Source of the DNA: Paramecium pentaurelia
Taxonomy: Eukaryota; Ciliophora; Oligohymenophorea; Peniculida; Parameciidae
Assembly (NCBI GenBank): GCA_905183005.1
Contig: CAJJDO010000085.1
Span: forward strand, 4,470-68,469
Direction of reading: 5' to 3'
DNA length: 64,000 bases
A program made the translations under genes and the position numbers. Of this stretch, positions 36,568 through 48,320 are shown in pieces. Under the pieces are notes generated by a model. The model was not told where the DNA came from and searched no databases. It saw only the letters and a list, made by a program, of their open reading frames with translations. The stretch's first letter is position 1, and each line of letters starts with the position of its first letter.

Positions 36568-37091
36568 ATGGTTTATTATAAATTATTGTTTTCATGTGAG
36601 ACCAAAAATGTTGATGCTATCTCAACCGGAGGAGCTAACTATGAGTAACATTACAATTATCATATTAAAGATGGCATATCTCTTTAGTTTGTTCCAGTTG
36701 TCAAACTGAAATTAATGAAATCTATTTTAGAGGAGATGATCAAGTAGATGTTGTCAATTCTAGAGGATAATGTAATTTTTAAATGAAATGTAAAACCTGT
36801 GCTAAAATGATAAATATATCATTAGAGAAATTTCCAGACACAGTCAATGTTCAAGAAATAAGTATATTTAAAATTGATTAATTGTTAGGCAAAGATATTT
36901 AAATTGCATTATTCGATTGCAGAGGTGCTGAACCAAAAACTTGGAATTTCTAAGGTTTAACAGTGATTACACCAAATGGAACAGTATTTAATGATGCTGA
37001 TTTGACTGATACATGGGTTGAATATGATGAGAAAGCTGCAGAGGAAGTATTAGTAGATAAATTTAAAGCTTATTTCTAAAAAACAAAGTGA
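36568..37091 (+). CDS. CZIB: CXXC motif-containing zinc-binding protein (CZIB, DUF866)
   Basis: A 26-nt intron (36645-36670, GTA...AAG) brings together N-Y-E and W-H-I-S-L-V-C-S-S-C. The protein has two C-x2-C pairs, C-S-S-C near residue 35 and C-K-T-C near residue 70, spaced as in the family, followed by F-D-C-R-G-A-E-P and a closing W-V-E-Y-D-E-K-A. This order, and the length of 165 residues, fits the C1orf123/DUF866 family of small conserved eukaryotic zinc proteins, whose cellular role is poorly known. It is intact, with all four cysteines. Confidence 0.8.
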
Positions 37092-37159
37092 ATTCATAAG
37101 TATTATTAAAAATCATATATATCAAACTTTAAATTATTTAAACTAATTCTTTATTGATT

Positions 37160-37855
37160 ATGAGCGCTGCAAAGTTTATGAATATCTTAGCTTAAAGAGA
37201 TTAATAGTAAATAACTTTATTAATCATCTATAGATATCTAGAAAATCCATAATTCAACTCTTATTAGTAATTCAAATAGGCGATATAAACACTTGGTTTT
37301 CAACAAACCTAACCTACTATAATGAATTTAAAAAACCAATGTACTCCTCCTACATCAGATAATTCACCATATTTCTTTTCGAAATAAGAATAATGGCAAA
37401 AAAACTAAGACTTGTTAGCCAAACAAGTTAACACTAGTTCTAGTAAATCTTATCGTGCTATCTACCCAAATAAAAAATTAACATCTTTAGAGGATAGATA
37501 CTAATAACACAATTCCTAATCTTATTTTATGAATAAAGTGTTATCCTCTGAGCCTAGTCCACTTCTATAATATAAATCTCAAAGTCCTTCGATAAAATAA
37601 AAAGACTAGAATGAAATGAGTTAAATTTAATAATAGATGTCTCCTTCTATTTTAAAAAAGTCCAACCTTAAGATTAAAGTTGATGAAGCAGGAAGAATTA
37701 AAAAAAAAAAAACTGTCCAAATAGTTGAAATCTAATTGGAGAAAGGCAATTAGAAAGAAGGCTAAAAGAAAAGCCCTAAAAAAATCATAACGAAAACACA
37801 AATTAGAACTGTGTAAGACTTTTTGGTTGAAAATTCAAGCAAAAAAACAAAATGA
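37160..37855 (+). CDS. Basic Q/S/K-rich protein, unidentified
   Basis: A single open frame of 231 residues ends at TGA 37853-37855. It is rich in Q, S, P and K. Short segments such as T-P-P-T-S-D-N-S-P and S-S-E-P-S-P-L-L look like proline-directed phosphorylation sites. The last 70 residues are strongly basic. The N-terminal 40 residues are more ordered (M-N-I-L-A-Q-R-D, I-I-Y-R-Y-L-E). No domain is recognised. It follows CZIB by 68 bp on the same strand. Confidence 0.6.
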
Positions 37856-38363
37856 AATTTTATCTTTTAAAAATTTCATCATATACACATCATTCTTACT
37901 CATCCATATGTACCATCGATTCTTAGTTCTTTTTTTATTATATTTTTTATTAAATCTGAAATCTGTTAGAGAGACTTATTTCATTCTAAAGTTAATAAAT
38001 AGTTTTGCATAAGGCTCTCCTCTATGAAAAGTCATTATTGATATCTTGTTTAGGACTTGTTAGTAAAGTTTAAATAGTAGAATTGAGTTTTTTGGATTAA
38101 GGTGTTAAAATTTATCTATAATTATTTTACATATAATATTTTAATATATTAAGACATATTTTCATATTGAATACTCAATTATATATTTAGAAATATTCCT
38201 TGTTATTTTATATTGTTTAATCAACAAATCTTAATATCAATTATAATGATTAAAAGAGATGGTTACTTAAGTGACTATATTAAATTATTTGGATTGAATA
38301 TACAACTTTATATCTCAAAAAAGATCTATTTATTATTACCTCAAGTTATTATAAAAATATTAA
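37856..38363. other. Intergenic AT-rich sequence
   Basis: No convincing protein frame on either strand. It separates the Q-rich gene from the tandem pair that follows. Confidence 0.4.
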
Positions 38364-40801
38364 ATGTCTAAAAGAAACATTTTTGAAAAATAAGATAGTA
38401 ATCTATCAAGGGGATCTTTTGCCAGATAAAACACAAATCGAAATTTTGCTGGATAGAAATCATTTTTTTCCAAAATTACTAATACTATTTCGAAACCATA
38501 AGATGAAGGTTGTTTTTAAATTCTTACTTTCTAGAAATACAATTTTTAGGTAAAGGGTAGGACTCATGTATTCGTGTTTTAATTTATTTGCTATTGAATT
38601 ATGATGGAATGGAATAATATTTGAAAAAATAATCAGTCCTTGCTCCATTAAATTCATATACTCCTATAATGAAAAATTATCAAGACTTAAGTCCTATAAG
38701 AACGTAATATATATATATTATAAAAGAGAATTGATATACTATTTTTAAATAATTTCTGTACGAGATTTTCATGACTTTTATGTTGATTTTTATGCTACTT
38801 TTGATAAAAATAAAAATTTTTCCCTTGAGCCTGCTGAATTTAAATAACTTCTAGAAGTTGCAATAAATAAATGTGTTGGCCCTAAAAAATTTAAAGTTGT
38901 TACTGATATCTTTTTAAGCGAACCTTCATCATATGAAAACTAATTAAATGATAAAATCTTAGGAGAAATGATTGAAAACTTTAGAGATTTAGATAAGGAA
39001 TCAAAAATTGATTATTTACTTCTATTTCCATATATCCTTAGTTTTTTCTTGGAGTTTACTTATTCAGAAATAAAATATCGATAGGGAAGATTAGATTTAA
39101 TGAGGGGTACTGAAATAATAAAGGGGAAGGAAGTAGAGATAAAAAACATTACAAGTTTAGTTACAATACTTAAGGAGATGGGAATAGATTATCTTCGTGA
39201 TAAACGAACTAACTGTATGACATATCGAGATGTGGAAAACGTTTTAATTAAATTAAAAAATATTTAGAAGTGGATAACATTTGATATAATAAAATAGATA
39301 ATAAATTAATTAGCCAAATTGATGTAAGTTGATTAGAAAACTCAAAATGAAGGTAAGCCTTTGAAGTTACATAAGATAATTAATTTTTTGGCATTGAAAT
39401 TATGTATTCATTAAAATTGTTTGCATATAAGTAAATAAGACAAGGATAAATAAAAACCACCATCAGCATATTTAGAAGTATTGGTTTTATGGAATGCTGC
39501 CATGTATGGATAAATAATGAAATAAACAAATTTTGATTCATAATTTAAAAAATTTTTAGATAAACATTACTAAGATATTGAAAGTTTTAATAGAGTTGAA
39601 GCTCTAAAAGTATTGGAATCATTTTTTAAAAAGAAATTTTAATTGATGCCAAAAGATTTAATTAAATTGATTATGGAGTAACATTCATCTTTATAAAGTA
39701 AAAAGGTTATTATTTAATCACCAATAACAAAAGAAAGTTTACAAAATGAACTTTATCAAATGATGTGTAAAGATGGATATAGAAAATTATAAGAATATAT
39801 TCGTATAAGTTATGATGGTGTTATAAAATCTACTAATAGTGATAAATTGGCTTAGTATAAAGGTTAAGGTAAAGATTTTAATGATGATCCTTAAATTAAT
39901 TCTCCAATATCTAGTGATAGATAATTTAAAACATAATAAGTTGGAGATTCTAAGAAATAATAATAATAATAATAAAAATAAAAAAGTATTGAATCGAATT
40001 CTGATAGTGAAAGTGAATAAGAAATTAAACCAAAAAATAAATTAAAAAGAGCAGTAAAGGTTATAAGTTCAGAATAGGCATTTGCATAAAAAGTTGATTA
40101 AAAAAAAGATGTTTTGAAAGCATGTTTAATTATGGATAGTTTTTTAAAAAGATAAAATTAAATGTACTAAAAAAATCAATAAAGTAAAATACTTAAATAA
40201 AATTGTTAAACTCCAGAAAAATAAGAGAATTTAAAAGAGTTTAATTTAATTTAAAAAGATATTGAAGAAAATAAAGAAGCTACAAAAGATTAGAATATTA
40301 CTAAAAATAATAATAAAGTTAAAGAAAATAAATAATAAAAAGAATAATTTATAAATCAAAATGAAAATTAACCTGAATCATCAAATATGGAGGAGAAACA
40401 TAAATTATCAGCATTTCATATGGTTAGACCAAAAATTATATTAAAAGATATTAAAAGACATTCTCAATCATAATCTGGTGATATATTCACAGTTGCAGGG
40501 AAAACTGATAAAAATGTTGGTCCTTCAAATTTTAAGAATGCATATTATGGAAATTTGAATACTTAATCAGATGCATCAAAAATAATGAATTGGAGTACTT
40601 CCACTAAAAGTCAAGTATTTTAATTAACAGATGAAGTAATATTTATTAATTTTATTATAGGATTTTAAAGATGATGAAGGAAAGTTTTAAGTTGTTATTG
40701 ATGATGTTTAGTTATAAACTTAAATTTTGATTTAATAAACTTAAGGTAAAACTAAGAGACCTAAGGATAGATCAACTTGTTATTATTGCTCTATTTATTG
40801 A
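38364..40801 (+). CDS. Tandem paralog A: large ciliate protein, unidentified
   Basis: Introns at 38509-38534, 38704-38726 and 40636-40660 yield 787 residues. After a basic S/F-rich N-terminus comes a helical domain (about residues 50-400) with D-F-H-D-F-Y-V-D-F-Y-A-T-F-D-K-N-K-N-F-S-L, which has the shape of an EF-hand-like loop, then D-Y-L-L-L-F-P-Y-I-L-S-F-F-L-E, K-G-K-E-V-E-I-K-N-I-T-S and K-E-M-G-I-D-Y-L. The C-terminal half is Q/K/N-rich with TAA-coded glutamine runs and ends in a conserved cysteine tail C-Y-Y-C-S-I-Y. It lies 100 bp upstream of its paralog. I recognise no named domain; a ciliate-specific family is likely. Confidence 0.7.
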
Positions 40802-40901
40802 TTTTAATCTAAATAATTTAAGATCATTTATTTACACTTATAAGTTAACTTGTTATAATCTTCATCTCACAATTTATTTATAGTAAGTTGAAAAAAAATA
40901 A

Positions 40902-43339
40902 ATGATTTCCAGAAAGGCTACTTAATTATCCCATTAGAATAATGGTGACGAGAATGATAAAAGAATACTCAAGATGTAAACTTCTTTTTTTAAATCCTTT
41001 ACATCTTCAAAGAAAGGAGGCAAGGATGGTGAGGGTAGTCAATATTTTATTTAGAATAGAGTTTTAATTTTTCATTCGAACTTAGGATTGTGCATTTAAT
41101 ACAATACTGTACATGCTAGTAAATTTTTAAAAAGCAGACGAAGATTCTAAAAAAAAGGGCTTTTCTTTATTAAGTAATCCTAAGCCAATTATGAATATGG
41201 AATCATATAAAGATCTTAGTGAACTGAGACCGTACTTATGTGTGTATTTAAAATAGAGAGCTGATATATTTTTTTACCGTTATTTCCGTGAGGGATTTAC
41301 ATGATTTCTATGTTGATTTTTATGCTTCCTTTGATACAAATAGAAATTTTAGTTTAGAAAAGAAGGAGCTTTAAAAAATGTTATAGACTATGTTAGTATT
41401 GATTGGACATAAGAAATTTAAAGTTTTTAGTGATCGGGCTTTAATAGAAACGGATGCTTTTGAAGGAAGTCTAACCTAAAAATTATTAGATGATATAGGT
41501 GAAAATTTTATGTTGCCAAATGAATAAAATAAGGTTGATTACTTATTGGTATTTCCATATATCTTAAGTTTTTATTTGGAATATACATACCAAGATATCA
41601 AGAATAAACAAAAAAGATTGGATGTTATCAAGGGAACTGAGTTAATAAGAGGGAAAGAGGTTGAAATCAAAAATATTACAAGTCTTATTTCAATTTTGAA
41701 AGAAATGGGAATTGATTATTTAAAAGAGAAAAATACTTATAAAATTTCTTATAGAGATGTTGAAAATATTTTATTAAAATTTAAGAATATATAATAATGG
41801 ATAACTTTTGAAGTCATCTAATAGATTTTATAATCATTAAGTAAGATCATGTAAGTGGATGAAAAAACATAAGAAGAAACTAAGAAATTAAAGATACATA
41901 AAATAATTGATTTTGTGGCTTTAAAATTATGTATTCATTAGAATTGTCTAAAAATAAAAAAAACAAAAAAGAATCCTAGTTAATCTATGTTTCTAGAAGT
42001 AAATCATAATTATTAAAATTAGGTATTAGTATTATGGAATTGTGCTTAATTTGCAAAATATGCAGAAAAAAAAACTTTGACTTTAAAATTTGAAAAATTT
42101 CTAAATGAACATTATTAATAGAAAGAAACCTTTGTTAGATTGGAAATGTAAAAATGTTTGGAAACCTTTTTTAGAAAATCCTTTTAATTGATGCCTAAAA
42201 AATAAATATATGAAATCATTTAATGTCATAATCTTTTTGCAGATAATAATATTATTAAGAATTATTGTATTGAAAAAGAGGAATTTTAAAACTCTCTTCA
42301 CACTATGATATGTACTGATGGTTATAATAAATTAAAATAATATGTCAAGATCATTTTTGATGGTATGACAAAGCATACAAATTTAACAATAACATAATAT
42401 TAAAATTATGGTAAAGACCTAGAAATAGATAGTAATTAGGGTGGAATATCTTCTTAGAGATAGTTAAGAGATAGATAAAATTCTTAATAATTATCAATAT
42501 AATAATAATAATAATAAAAAAAAGAAAAAGAAGTGAGTGATAGTAGCAAAAGTAGTGATGAAGAATAAATAGTTACTGCTAAACCTAGTCAAAAATTTAA
42601 AACAGCAGTCAGAGCTATTTAATCAGGAAATGTCATCATAAAAGAAAAAAATGAAAGCAAAGATATATTAAAAGCTTGTTTGATGATGGATAGTTTTCTT
42701 AAACGTTAAACTTAAAGAATTAAAAATTATGTTAAAGTATCGAAATCTGTAAACATTTCTGTAGTTAAATCTGATGTAAAACAGTTAGATAAATCATTAG
42801 TGGATCACGATGATTAAAAGGAATTATTTGACCCTTCCGAAATCTTGAATAAGAGAAGATAAGAATAGAAAATAAAAGAAATCCATAATATAAAAAAAGA
42901 AAAAGAAGCAAAGGTTTGGGAAAAAAAAAATCTACCATCAGAAAAGAAATCAGAAGAAGACATTGAAGTAGTTAGTACATAGGTTGAGTAACCTATAGTT
43001 ATTACTAATGAATTAAAATTTCCAGAATCTTAACAAAAGAAAAAATTGAATAGAGTTGAAGTAGCTAATGAATTGCAAATGGTTTTAGGAAAATCAAATA
43101 GTGATTTTGGTCCAACAAATTTTAAACAAGCAATTAGATTATAAACAACATCTTAAATGGTATAACCTGTAAAATTCAATAAACAAAATGATGTAACAAA
43201 TATTAATATATGAAATTAGGAATAAGATCATTTAGTAATAATTGATGAAAGTGTTTTAGAAAATTTGATTAAACGTAATTAATAATAAGAAAGAGTGAGA
43301 AAATCTACAAGGGATGATTGTCAATGTTTAATTTATTGA
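40902..43339 (+). CDS. Tandem paralog B: large ciliate protein, unidentified
   Basis: Introns at 41035-41059, 41232-41256, 41999-42022 and 43193-43219 give 778 residues. The first two and the last lie at the same protein positions as the three introns of paralog A, while 41999 is extra. The domain matches paralog A through D-L-H-D-F-Y-V-D-F-Y-A-S-F-D-T-N, D-Y-L-L-V-F-P-Y-I-L-S-F-Y-L-E, R-G-K-E-V-E-I-K-N-I-T-S and K-E-M-G-I-D-Y-L. The tail also ends with paired cysteines and I-Y (C-Q-C-L-I-Y). The N-terminus and the Q/K-rich linker have diverged. Both copies span exactly 2438 bp by coincidence or common origin. Both seem intact and so probably functional. Confidence 0.7.
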
Positions 43340-43591
43340 AGTTTTAATGTATGAATATAAATTAAGTATTAAACTAAGAAAAATTATTCTTTATATTCCA
43401 ATTAATCACCAGAAAGTTGAGTTAAATTTTGAGTAATTTTATAATAATTCCATTATGGTAATTTTAGAAATAAAGAATGATAAACATTTATATGATAACA
43501 GAATCATGACAAGGATAACAAGTATATTTTAATGTATATGCAGATTTTGGATGAAATATAATCAATAAATATTTAAATGAATTGTAGCTTT

Positions 43592-43855
43592 TCATAATTT
43601 AAATTTCCTAAGTGTTTCAAAATACAAAGATAATTCTTTCTAGAGAATCAAGAATTTTTATTTTTATTAATCTTCTTCAATCATCACATTCTTAAACTTT
43701 CTTAAATATTATTCTTCTCGATTTTATTTTGAACAAGAGCAATCCAAAGTTGTTTCATTAAATAAATTACAAGGATCACCTGCGATTGGCATTATTAATG
43801 GGGATTTAGTCTTAACAAAATAAAACTCTTCAATAATTGGCATTTTTCTATTCAT
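43592..43855 (-). CDS. Small protein, unidentified
   Basis: An 87-codon frame opens at ATG 43855 and ends at TGA 43594-43592. It contains P-L-I-M-P-I-A-G-D-P-C-N-L-F-N-E and C-S-C-S, then a Q/K/E-rich helix. It is short but has non-repetitive sequence and a usual start. It is convergent with paralog B. Unknown family; it may be partial. Confidence 0.4.
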
Positions 43856-44291
43856 TACTTTAATTAATTAAAACTAATCATATAAAATAAATCAGAAATC
43901 ATAAACTTATAGAATTCTTACAAGAATAGAAAAAACGAATAATAAAAGTCTTTTATTAAAACAAGAATCCATACAAAATATTAAGGAATATTATTTCAAT
44001 TCTAAATTTTATTGTTATTACTTATAATTATTCTTATTTCAAATATACTCTTTGTTTACTAGATAAAATTATATTAAGTTTATATAAAATTGAAATATGT
44101 TTCAAAAGTGCTCATTCTAAATTCATATGAAATATTAAATAAAATTGATTTTTCTTGAATTATCAACTAGAAAAAAGAGATCCAATTCCATTTTTTAATA
44201 ATTCTTTGATATATATATTTATTTGATAATATTCATATATATAAATGTCAGAGCAGAATTTACTCAGATATTATTATATAAATAATTAAAA
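43856..44291. other. Intergenic AT-rich sequence with likely divergent promoters
   Basis: This 436-bp gap separates the small minus-strand gene from the uracil-DNA glycosylase gene on the plus strand. No gene is recognised in it. Confidence 0.4.
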
Positions 44292-45143
44292 ATGCCTCCA
44301 AAAAAATAAAAGATTGACCAATTTTTTGAATCAAAAGAAAAAAAGGAATAACAATAAAATAATGATAATAAAATTATTGAGGAAGAATACAAAGTACTTC
44401 TTTTCATAAATGTATAAGCCTGTACCTGAAGGTATTGTTCCTTTTGATGATTTTTATAATGGCCTGTTTAGTTGGTAGAAAAGTTTAAAAAACTAAGAAG
44501 CTAACCTCAAACACATTTATGAATTTATCAAAAAAGAATATTAAACAAAAACTTGTTACCCTCCATTTGAAAAAATATTCAATGCATTCCAACTTACACC
44601 TATCAATAAGATTAAAGTTGTGATCGTTGGATAAGACCCGTACATTAATTAAAATGAAGCTATGGGATTGTGTTTCTCTGTCCCTCGTTCATAAACAAAG
44701 ATACCTCCCAGCCTAAAAAATGTTTATAAATTGCTTTCTACAGATATCAAAGGATTTAAAACTCCAAATCATGGGGATCTTACCAAATGGGCTTAATAAG
44801 GAGTATTTTTACTTAATACTGTATTGACTGTAGAAGCTGGAAAGTCTAATTCACATAAGGATTGTGGATGGATAAAATTTACAGATTAAGTGATTGAGGT
44901 TATCAATAAAGAATGTAGTGGATTAGTCTTCTTATTATGGGGATTGCCAGCCTAAAAGAAGGCAAAAGGTGTGGATAGATAAAAACATTATATATTAGAA
45001 ACAGTTCATCCAAGTCCATTATCTGCTAAAAATGGTTTCTTTGACTCAAGTAATGAATATTTAAATGATTAGATCACTTCTCCAAGTGTAATTAGTATTT
45101 AATTTAGAATGGAAAAGAGCCAATTGATTGGACTTTGGATTGA
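44292..45143 (+). CDS. UNG: Uracil-DNA glycosylase (UDG family 1)
   Basis: Two introns (44394-44418 and 45088-45107) give 268 residues. The enzyme removes uracil from DNA in base-excision repair. The water-activating loop reads G-Q-D-P-Y-I, then N-E-A-M-G-L-C-F-S-V; the catalytic aspartate is present, but the histidine usual after G-Q-D-P-Y is isoleucine. The uracil-binding strand L-L-N-T-V-L-T-V is present, and the Leu-loop H-P-S-P-L-S-A-K-N-G-F-F is complete, with its catalytic histidine. The second intron restores the normal ending G-K-E-P-I-D-W-T-L. The N-terminus K-Q-K-I-D-Q-F-F resembles a PIP-box for PCNA binding, as in nuclear UNG2. Length is usual. Confidence 0.9.
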
Positions 45144-45200
45144 TAATATAAAATTATAAATGAAAATTGGTAAATTGGGATTGTTCTTTTATATATAATA

Positions 45201-45599
45201 AATTTAAATTCATTTGAGTATAAAGATTTCAATATTGTAACTAAAATAATCTGTGCATGTAATTTACTTGTTCTAATTGAAATAGCATTTACCTTGTAGT
45301 ATGATATTAACTACTGAGTATCTAATGGTATGTTTCAAGATGAAGAATTTATTGGGATTTAAGTAAAAAATAAATAGCCTAACAGTCATTTAAGAATACA
45401 TTTGATTCAAGAACTAAACTACTTTAATGGTTTTTTACAAAACTTTTATCAACAAGTTCTTTTAAACAAATAGATATTCCATACAATTTAAAATAACAAA
45501 AATCTTAGAGTACTTATGTTAAAAATCATTTATTTTGAAAAAATCAATTTATTTACTAGAGAAGGAATAGAAATAAGCAGAAATTAGAATAATTTATGA
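45201..45599 (+). pseudogene. Possible TBP-like remnant with one in-frame TGA
   Basis: One plus-strand frame is open for 132 codons except for a TGA at 45315-45317. It reads N-I-V-x-x-I-x-C-x-C-N-L-L-x-L-I-E-I-A early on and ends with N-Q-N-N-L before TGA. The early block has a faint likeness to the start of a TATA-binding-protein repeat (N-I-V, then L, then I-A). No start codon is clear and I found no intron that removes the TGA. It lies in the 480 bp between UNG and the coiled-coil gene. The relation to TBP is weak; noncoding sequence is possible. Confidence 0.25.
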
Positions 45600-45624
45600 A
45601 TAAATAAAAGGAATTGGTTTTAAT

Positions 45625-46664
45625 ATGAATATGGCTGATAAATTTTTGACTATCGTTAATAAATTTAAAATATCAAAAATGGATGAATACATTACGGTAA
45701 TTAAGTATTAATAGTGTAGTAGAATTACAGAGAATTAGAGAAACTAATAGATGGAATTCCTGTTCCAGATATTACAGTATCTTCCATGTCTTAATAATCT
45801 GATCGAATGACTCCTTAATCAAAGAAAAAATAATCTCTAACTAGGGAACAAGTCCAACGTATTTTAAGAAGAACAACTGAGTAGGCTTAAATCCCCATTA
45901 ACAAATAGAAGGTCTTTACTATGCAGACCTTTAATTGTAAAGAGAATTCAAATGATGAATAAATGCTTAAATTGATGAAGTAAAAGGAAGGAAAAAGTAA
46001 TTCAGAACTTTAGATATTGTAACACTAAATTAAAGAATAGTAAAAAGTTATAGAGCAATAAATACATTAGATTGGATAAATAAATATTGAAATTGAATAT
46101 TTGACAAATGAATTATAGGATAATCAAGAGAAAAGATAAACTGATGCTAAAAAAGTCTTACAATTATAATCAATTAATGATTAGTAACAAAAAATAATTG
46201 AAGATTTACGTATTGAATTGTCAGTGGCTAAAAGAGTTAGTTCATAATAATAAAATAAGGAATAAGATTCTATGAATTAGATTAGCTTATTGAAATCAAA
46301 AATCAATAGTTTAGAATCAGAAATTAATAGAACTAGGACCACTTTTACACTTACATCTCCTAAAAATGATACTATGCAGACAGATGTATTCTCAAATAGA
46401 ATTGATCCAGAATTATTAAGTGAAGAAGAGACTTTAAGTGTCTTGCTCAGTTTATTAGGTAGGGTTTCAAAGAGTTAAAGAATGTCATATTTATTAAATA
46501 AAAATGCAGATTTCAAATTTTTAATCAGATGTAAACGAAGTCAACCAAGTGTGAACAAAATCTCAATTCTATAAAATAGTAAATCTTTGTGTGATAGAAA
46601 ATTATCATATAACCATGAAAATTTCAAACAGATAGTTAAAAATGTGGGAATCAAAAACCAATGA
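45625..46664 (+). CDS. Coiled-coil protein, unidentified
   Basis: A 26-nt intron (45697-45722) follows the first 24 codons; the total is 337 residues. The N-terminal part holds I-D-G-I-P-V-P-D-I-T-V. A Q/K/E-rich coiled coil spans about residues 120-235. The C-terminal part has S-E-E-E-T-L-S-V-L-L-S-L-L-G-R-V and a basic tail. Such proteins are typical cytoskeletal or basal-body components in ciliates, but no named domain is seen. Confidence 0.6.
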
Positions 46665-46701
46665 ATTATACTTTATCTATTTATTTATATAAATATTAAT
46701 A

Positions 46702-47131
46702 ATGTTTTTAGATTCCAATATTATTGAAAACAGTGAAGAAGATGAAACACCAAACATTTGCTTAGATACTTTTGGCTTAAGCCAAGAATTAGATTAAAAA
46801 GTATAATTTATTTAATTGATAGAAAAGTAAAAATAAGTATTAAAGAAAAATAAAAATTTCAAGAAAAATTTAGGAGTTGGAAATGCTTAATATGATTCCT
46901 ATGATATTGATTTGAATGAATTTGTTATTCAAAAGCAAACTTTTACATAAGATAATGAATAATTAAGAGGATCAGTTGAATTAAATGTAGACCCTTAATT
47001 ATTCGAAGTTGTATAATTTGATCCAGTAAAGTAATAAGAGGAAGAAGATAAACATTCACAAACTATCTAAATGGAATTTAAATTAAAAGAAAAAGAAAAT
47101 AAACAAAATTTATAATAAGAACAATAATAAT

Positions 47132-47202
<71 letters not shown>

Positions 47203-48071
47203 TAACAATAACAATAACAATAACAATAATAACTATAAGAATAAGAATAATAATAATAATAAGAATGTATTATTGAAATCTGTAATTTTGAATAAATTTC
47301 TGTTTAAGATTTAATAGCTATTCCCCCTATTTCTCCTTATGCTGAAAAAATTACTTAATTACATTTACCAGATTATTTACACGATTTTCTTGTAAATCCA
47401 ATCCCCATAGAAGGAATGTTTTAGTGCACCATATAAAGAGACAAATCTGGACTTAATAGATTTGTTCCTAAATACAGAATGTATTGGAGTCATAACGGTT
47501 AATTTTTGCTAGCTGCAAAAAAGATTTTAAATAAAAATAAGTATATTGTCACTTAAGATGGAGATTTTAAGTAGAAAGATGAACTTCTGATGATAGGTAA
47601 AGTAGAATAAAGTTAATAATCAAAGGCTGATTATAATTTATATGATAATGGAGTAAAAAAGAAAAATCAAAGTAAATTCAAGAAACTGAGAACTTAATTA
47701 GGTAGTGTGTTTTTTGATACTACATATGAAAGCTAGACTCGACCAAGAAAAATAGTTTTAGCATTAAGAAAAAGTGAAAAGGAAACCATATAATTTGTTA
47801 GTCGTAAGCCTTAGGTTATTATAACTGGCACATGTAAGTATTTTTGGAATGATTAGAAAAATTATATACTCTTGATTTCTTTGGAAGAGTGAAAAAGCCA
47901 TCAATAAAGAATTTTTAATTGGTCTTAAAAAGTGATGATAAAGATATAATATATGTCCAATTTGGAAAAGTTGATAAGAATCGATTCAATTTAGATTTTA
48001 TGAGTCCTTTAAGTCCCTTAGTAGCTATGTAATTAGCTTTATGCAATTTGAATTTCGCAGGGAAAGCATGA
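46702..48071 (+). CDS. Tubby-like protein (Tub C-terminal domain) with polyglutamine tract
   Basis: One 23-nt intron (47834-47856) gives 448 residues. The N-terminal half is disordered and acidic, then Q-rich. From about residue 225 the Tub domain begins with C-T-I-Q-R-D-K-S-G-L-N-R-F and F-L-L-A-A-K-K, then G-K-V-E-Q, Y-D-N-G, G-S-V-F-F-D-T-T-Y, R-P-R-K-I-V-L-A-L, and after the intron L-D-F-F-G-R-V-K-K-P-S-I-K-N-F-Q-L, Q-F-G-K-V and the closing N-F-A-G-K-A. All landmarks of the beta-barrel with its central helix are there. Tubby proteins bind PI(4,5)P2 and help carry membrane cargo into cilia, which fits a ciliate. Confidence 0.9.
47134..47232 (+). repeat. 33 consecutive glutamine codons (28 TAA, 5 CAA)
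   Basis: A (TAA)n tract within the Tubby reading frame ends in alternating CAA/TAA. Under the standard code it would be a wall of stops. Interrupted Q continues on both sides, from 47113 to about 47259. Confidence 0.85.
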
Positions 48072-48320
48072 TTTTATTATTTTTGAATTATTAACATATA
48101 TATGTATTATGAAAAGTTAATTATTTAAACAAATCATTCATTAATTTGTATATATCCAAAATCTAATTTTATAAAAATGAATATTTTTCAAAGATAACAA
48201 TAATGTAATAATTAAAATTGAAAAACTCTTTTTTTAGTTTAATTTATCCAAAAAAATACATATTTTATTGATTATAACAATTAATAATAAAAATAATACA
48301 ATAATAATATATAAGATAAA

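Noticed and set aside
47113..47259. A noncoding TAA microsatellite
   Set aside because: It keeps the Tubby reading frame, with in-frame CAA and GAA codons, and the frame continues into a complete Tub domain.
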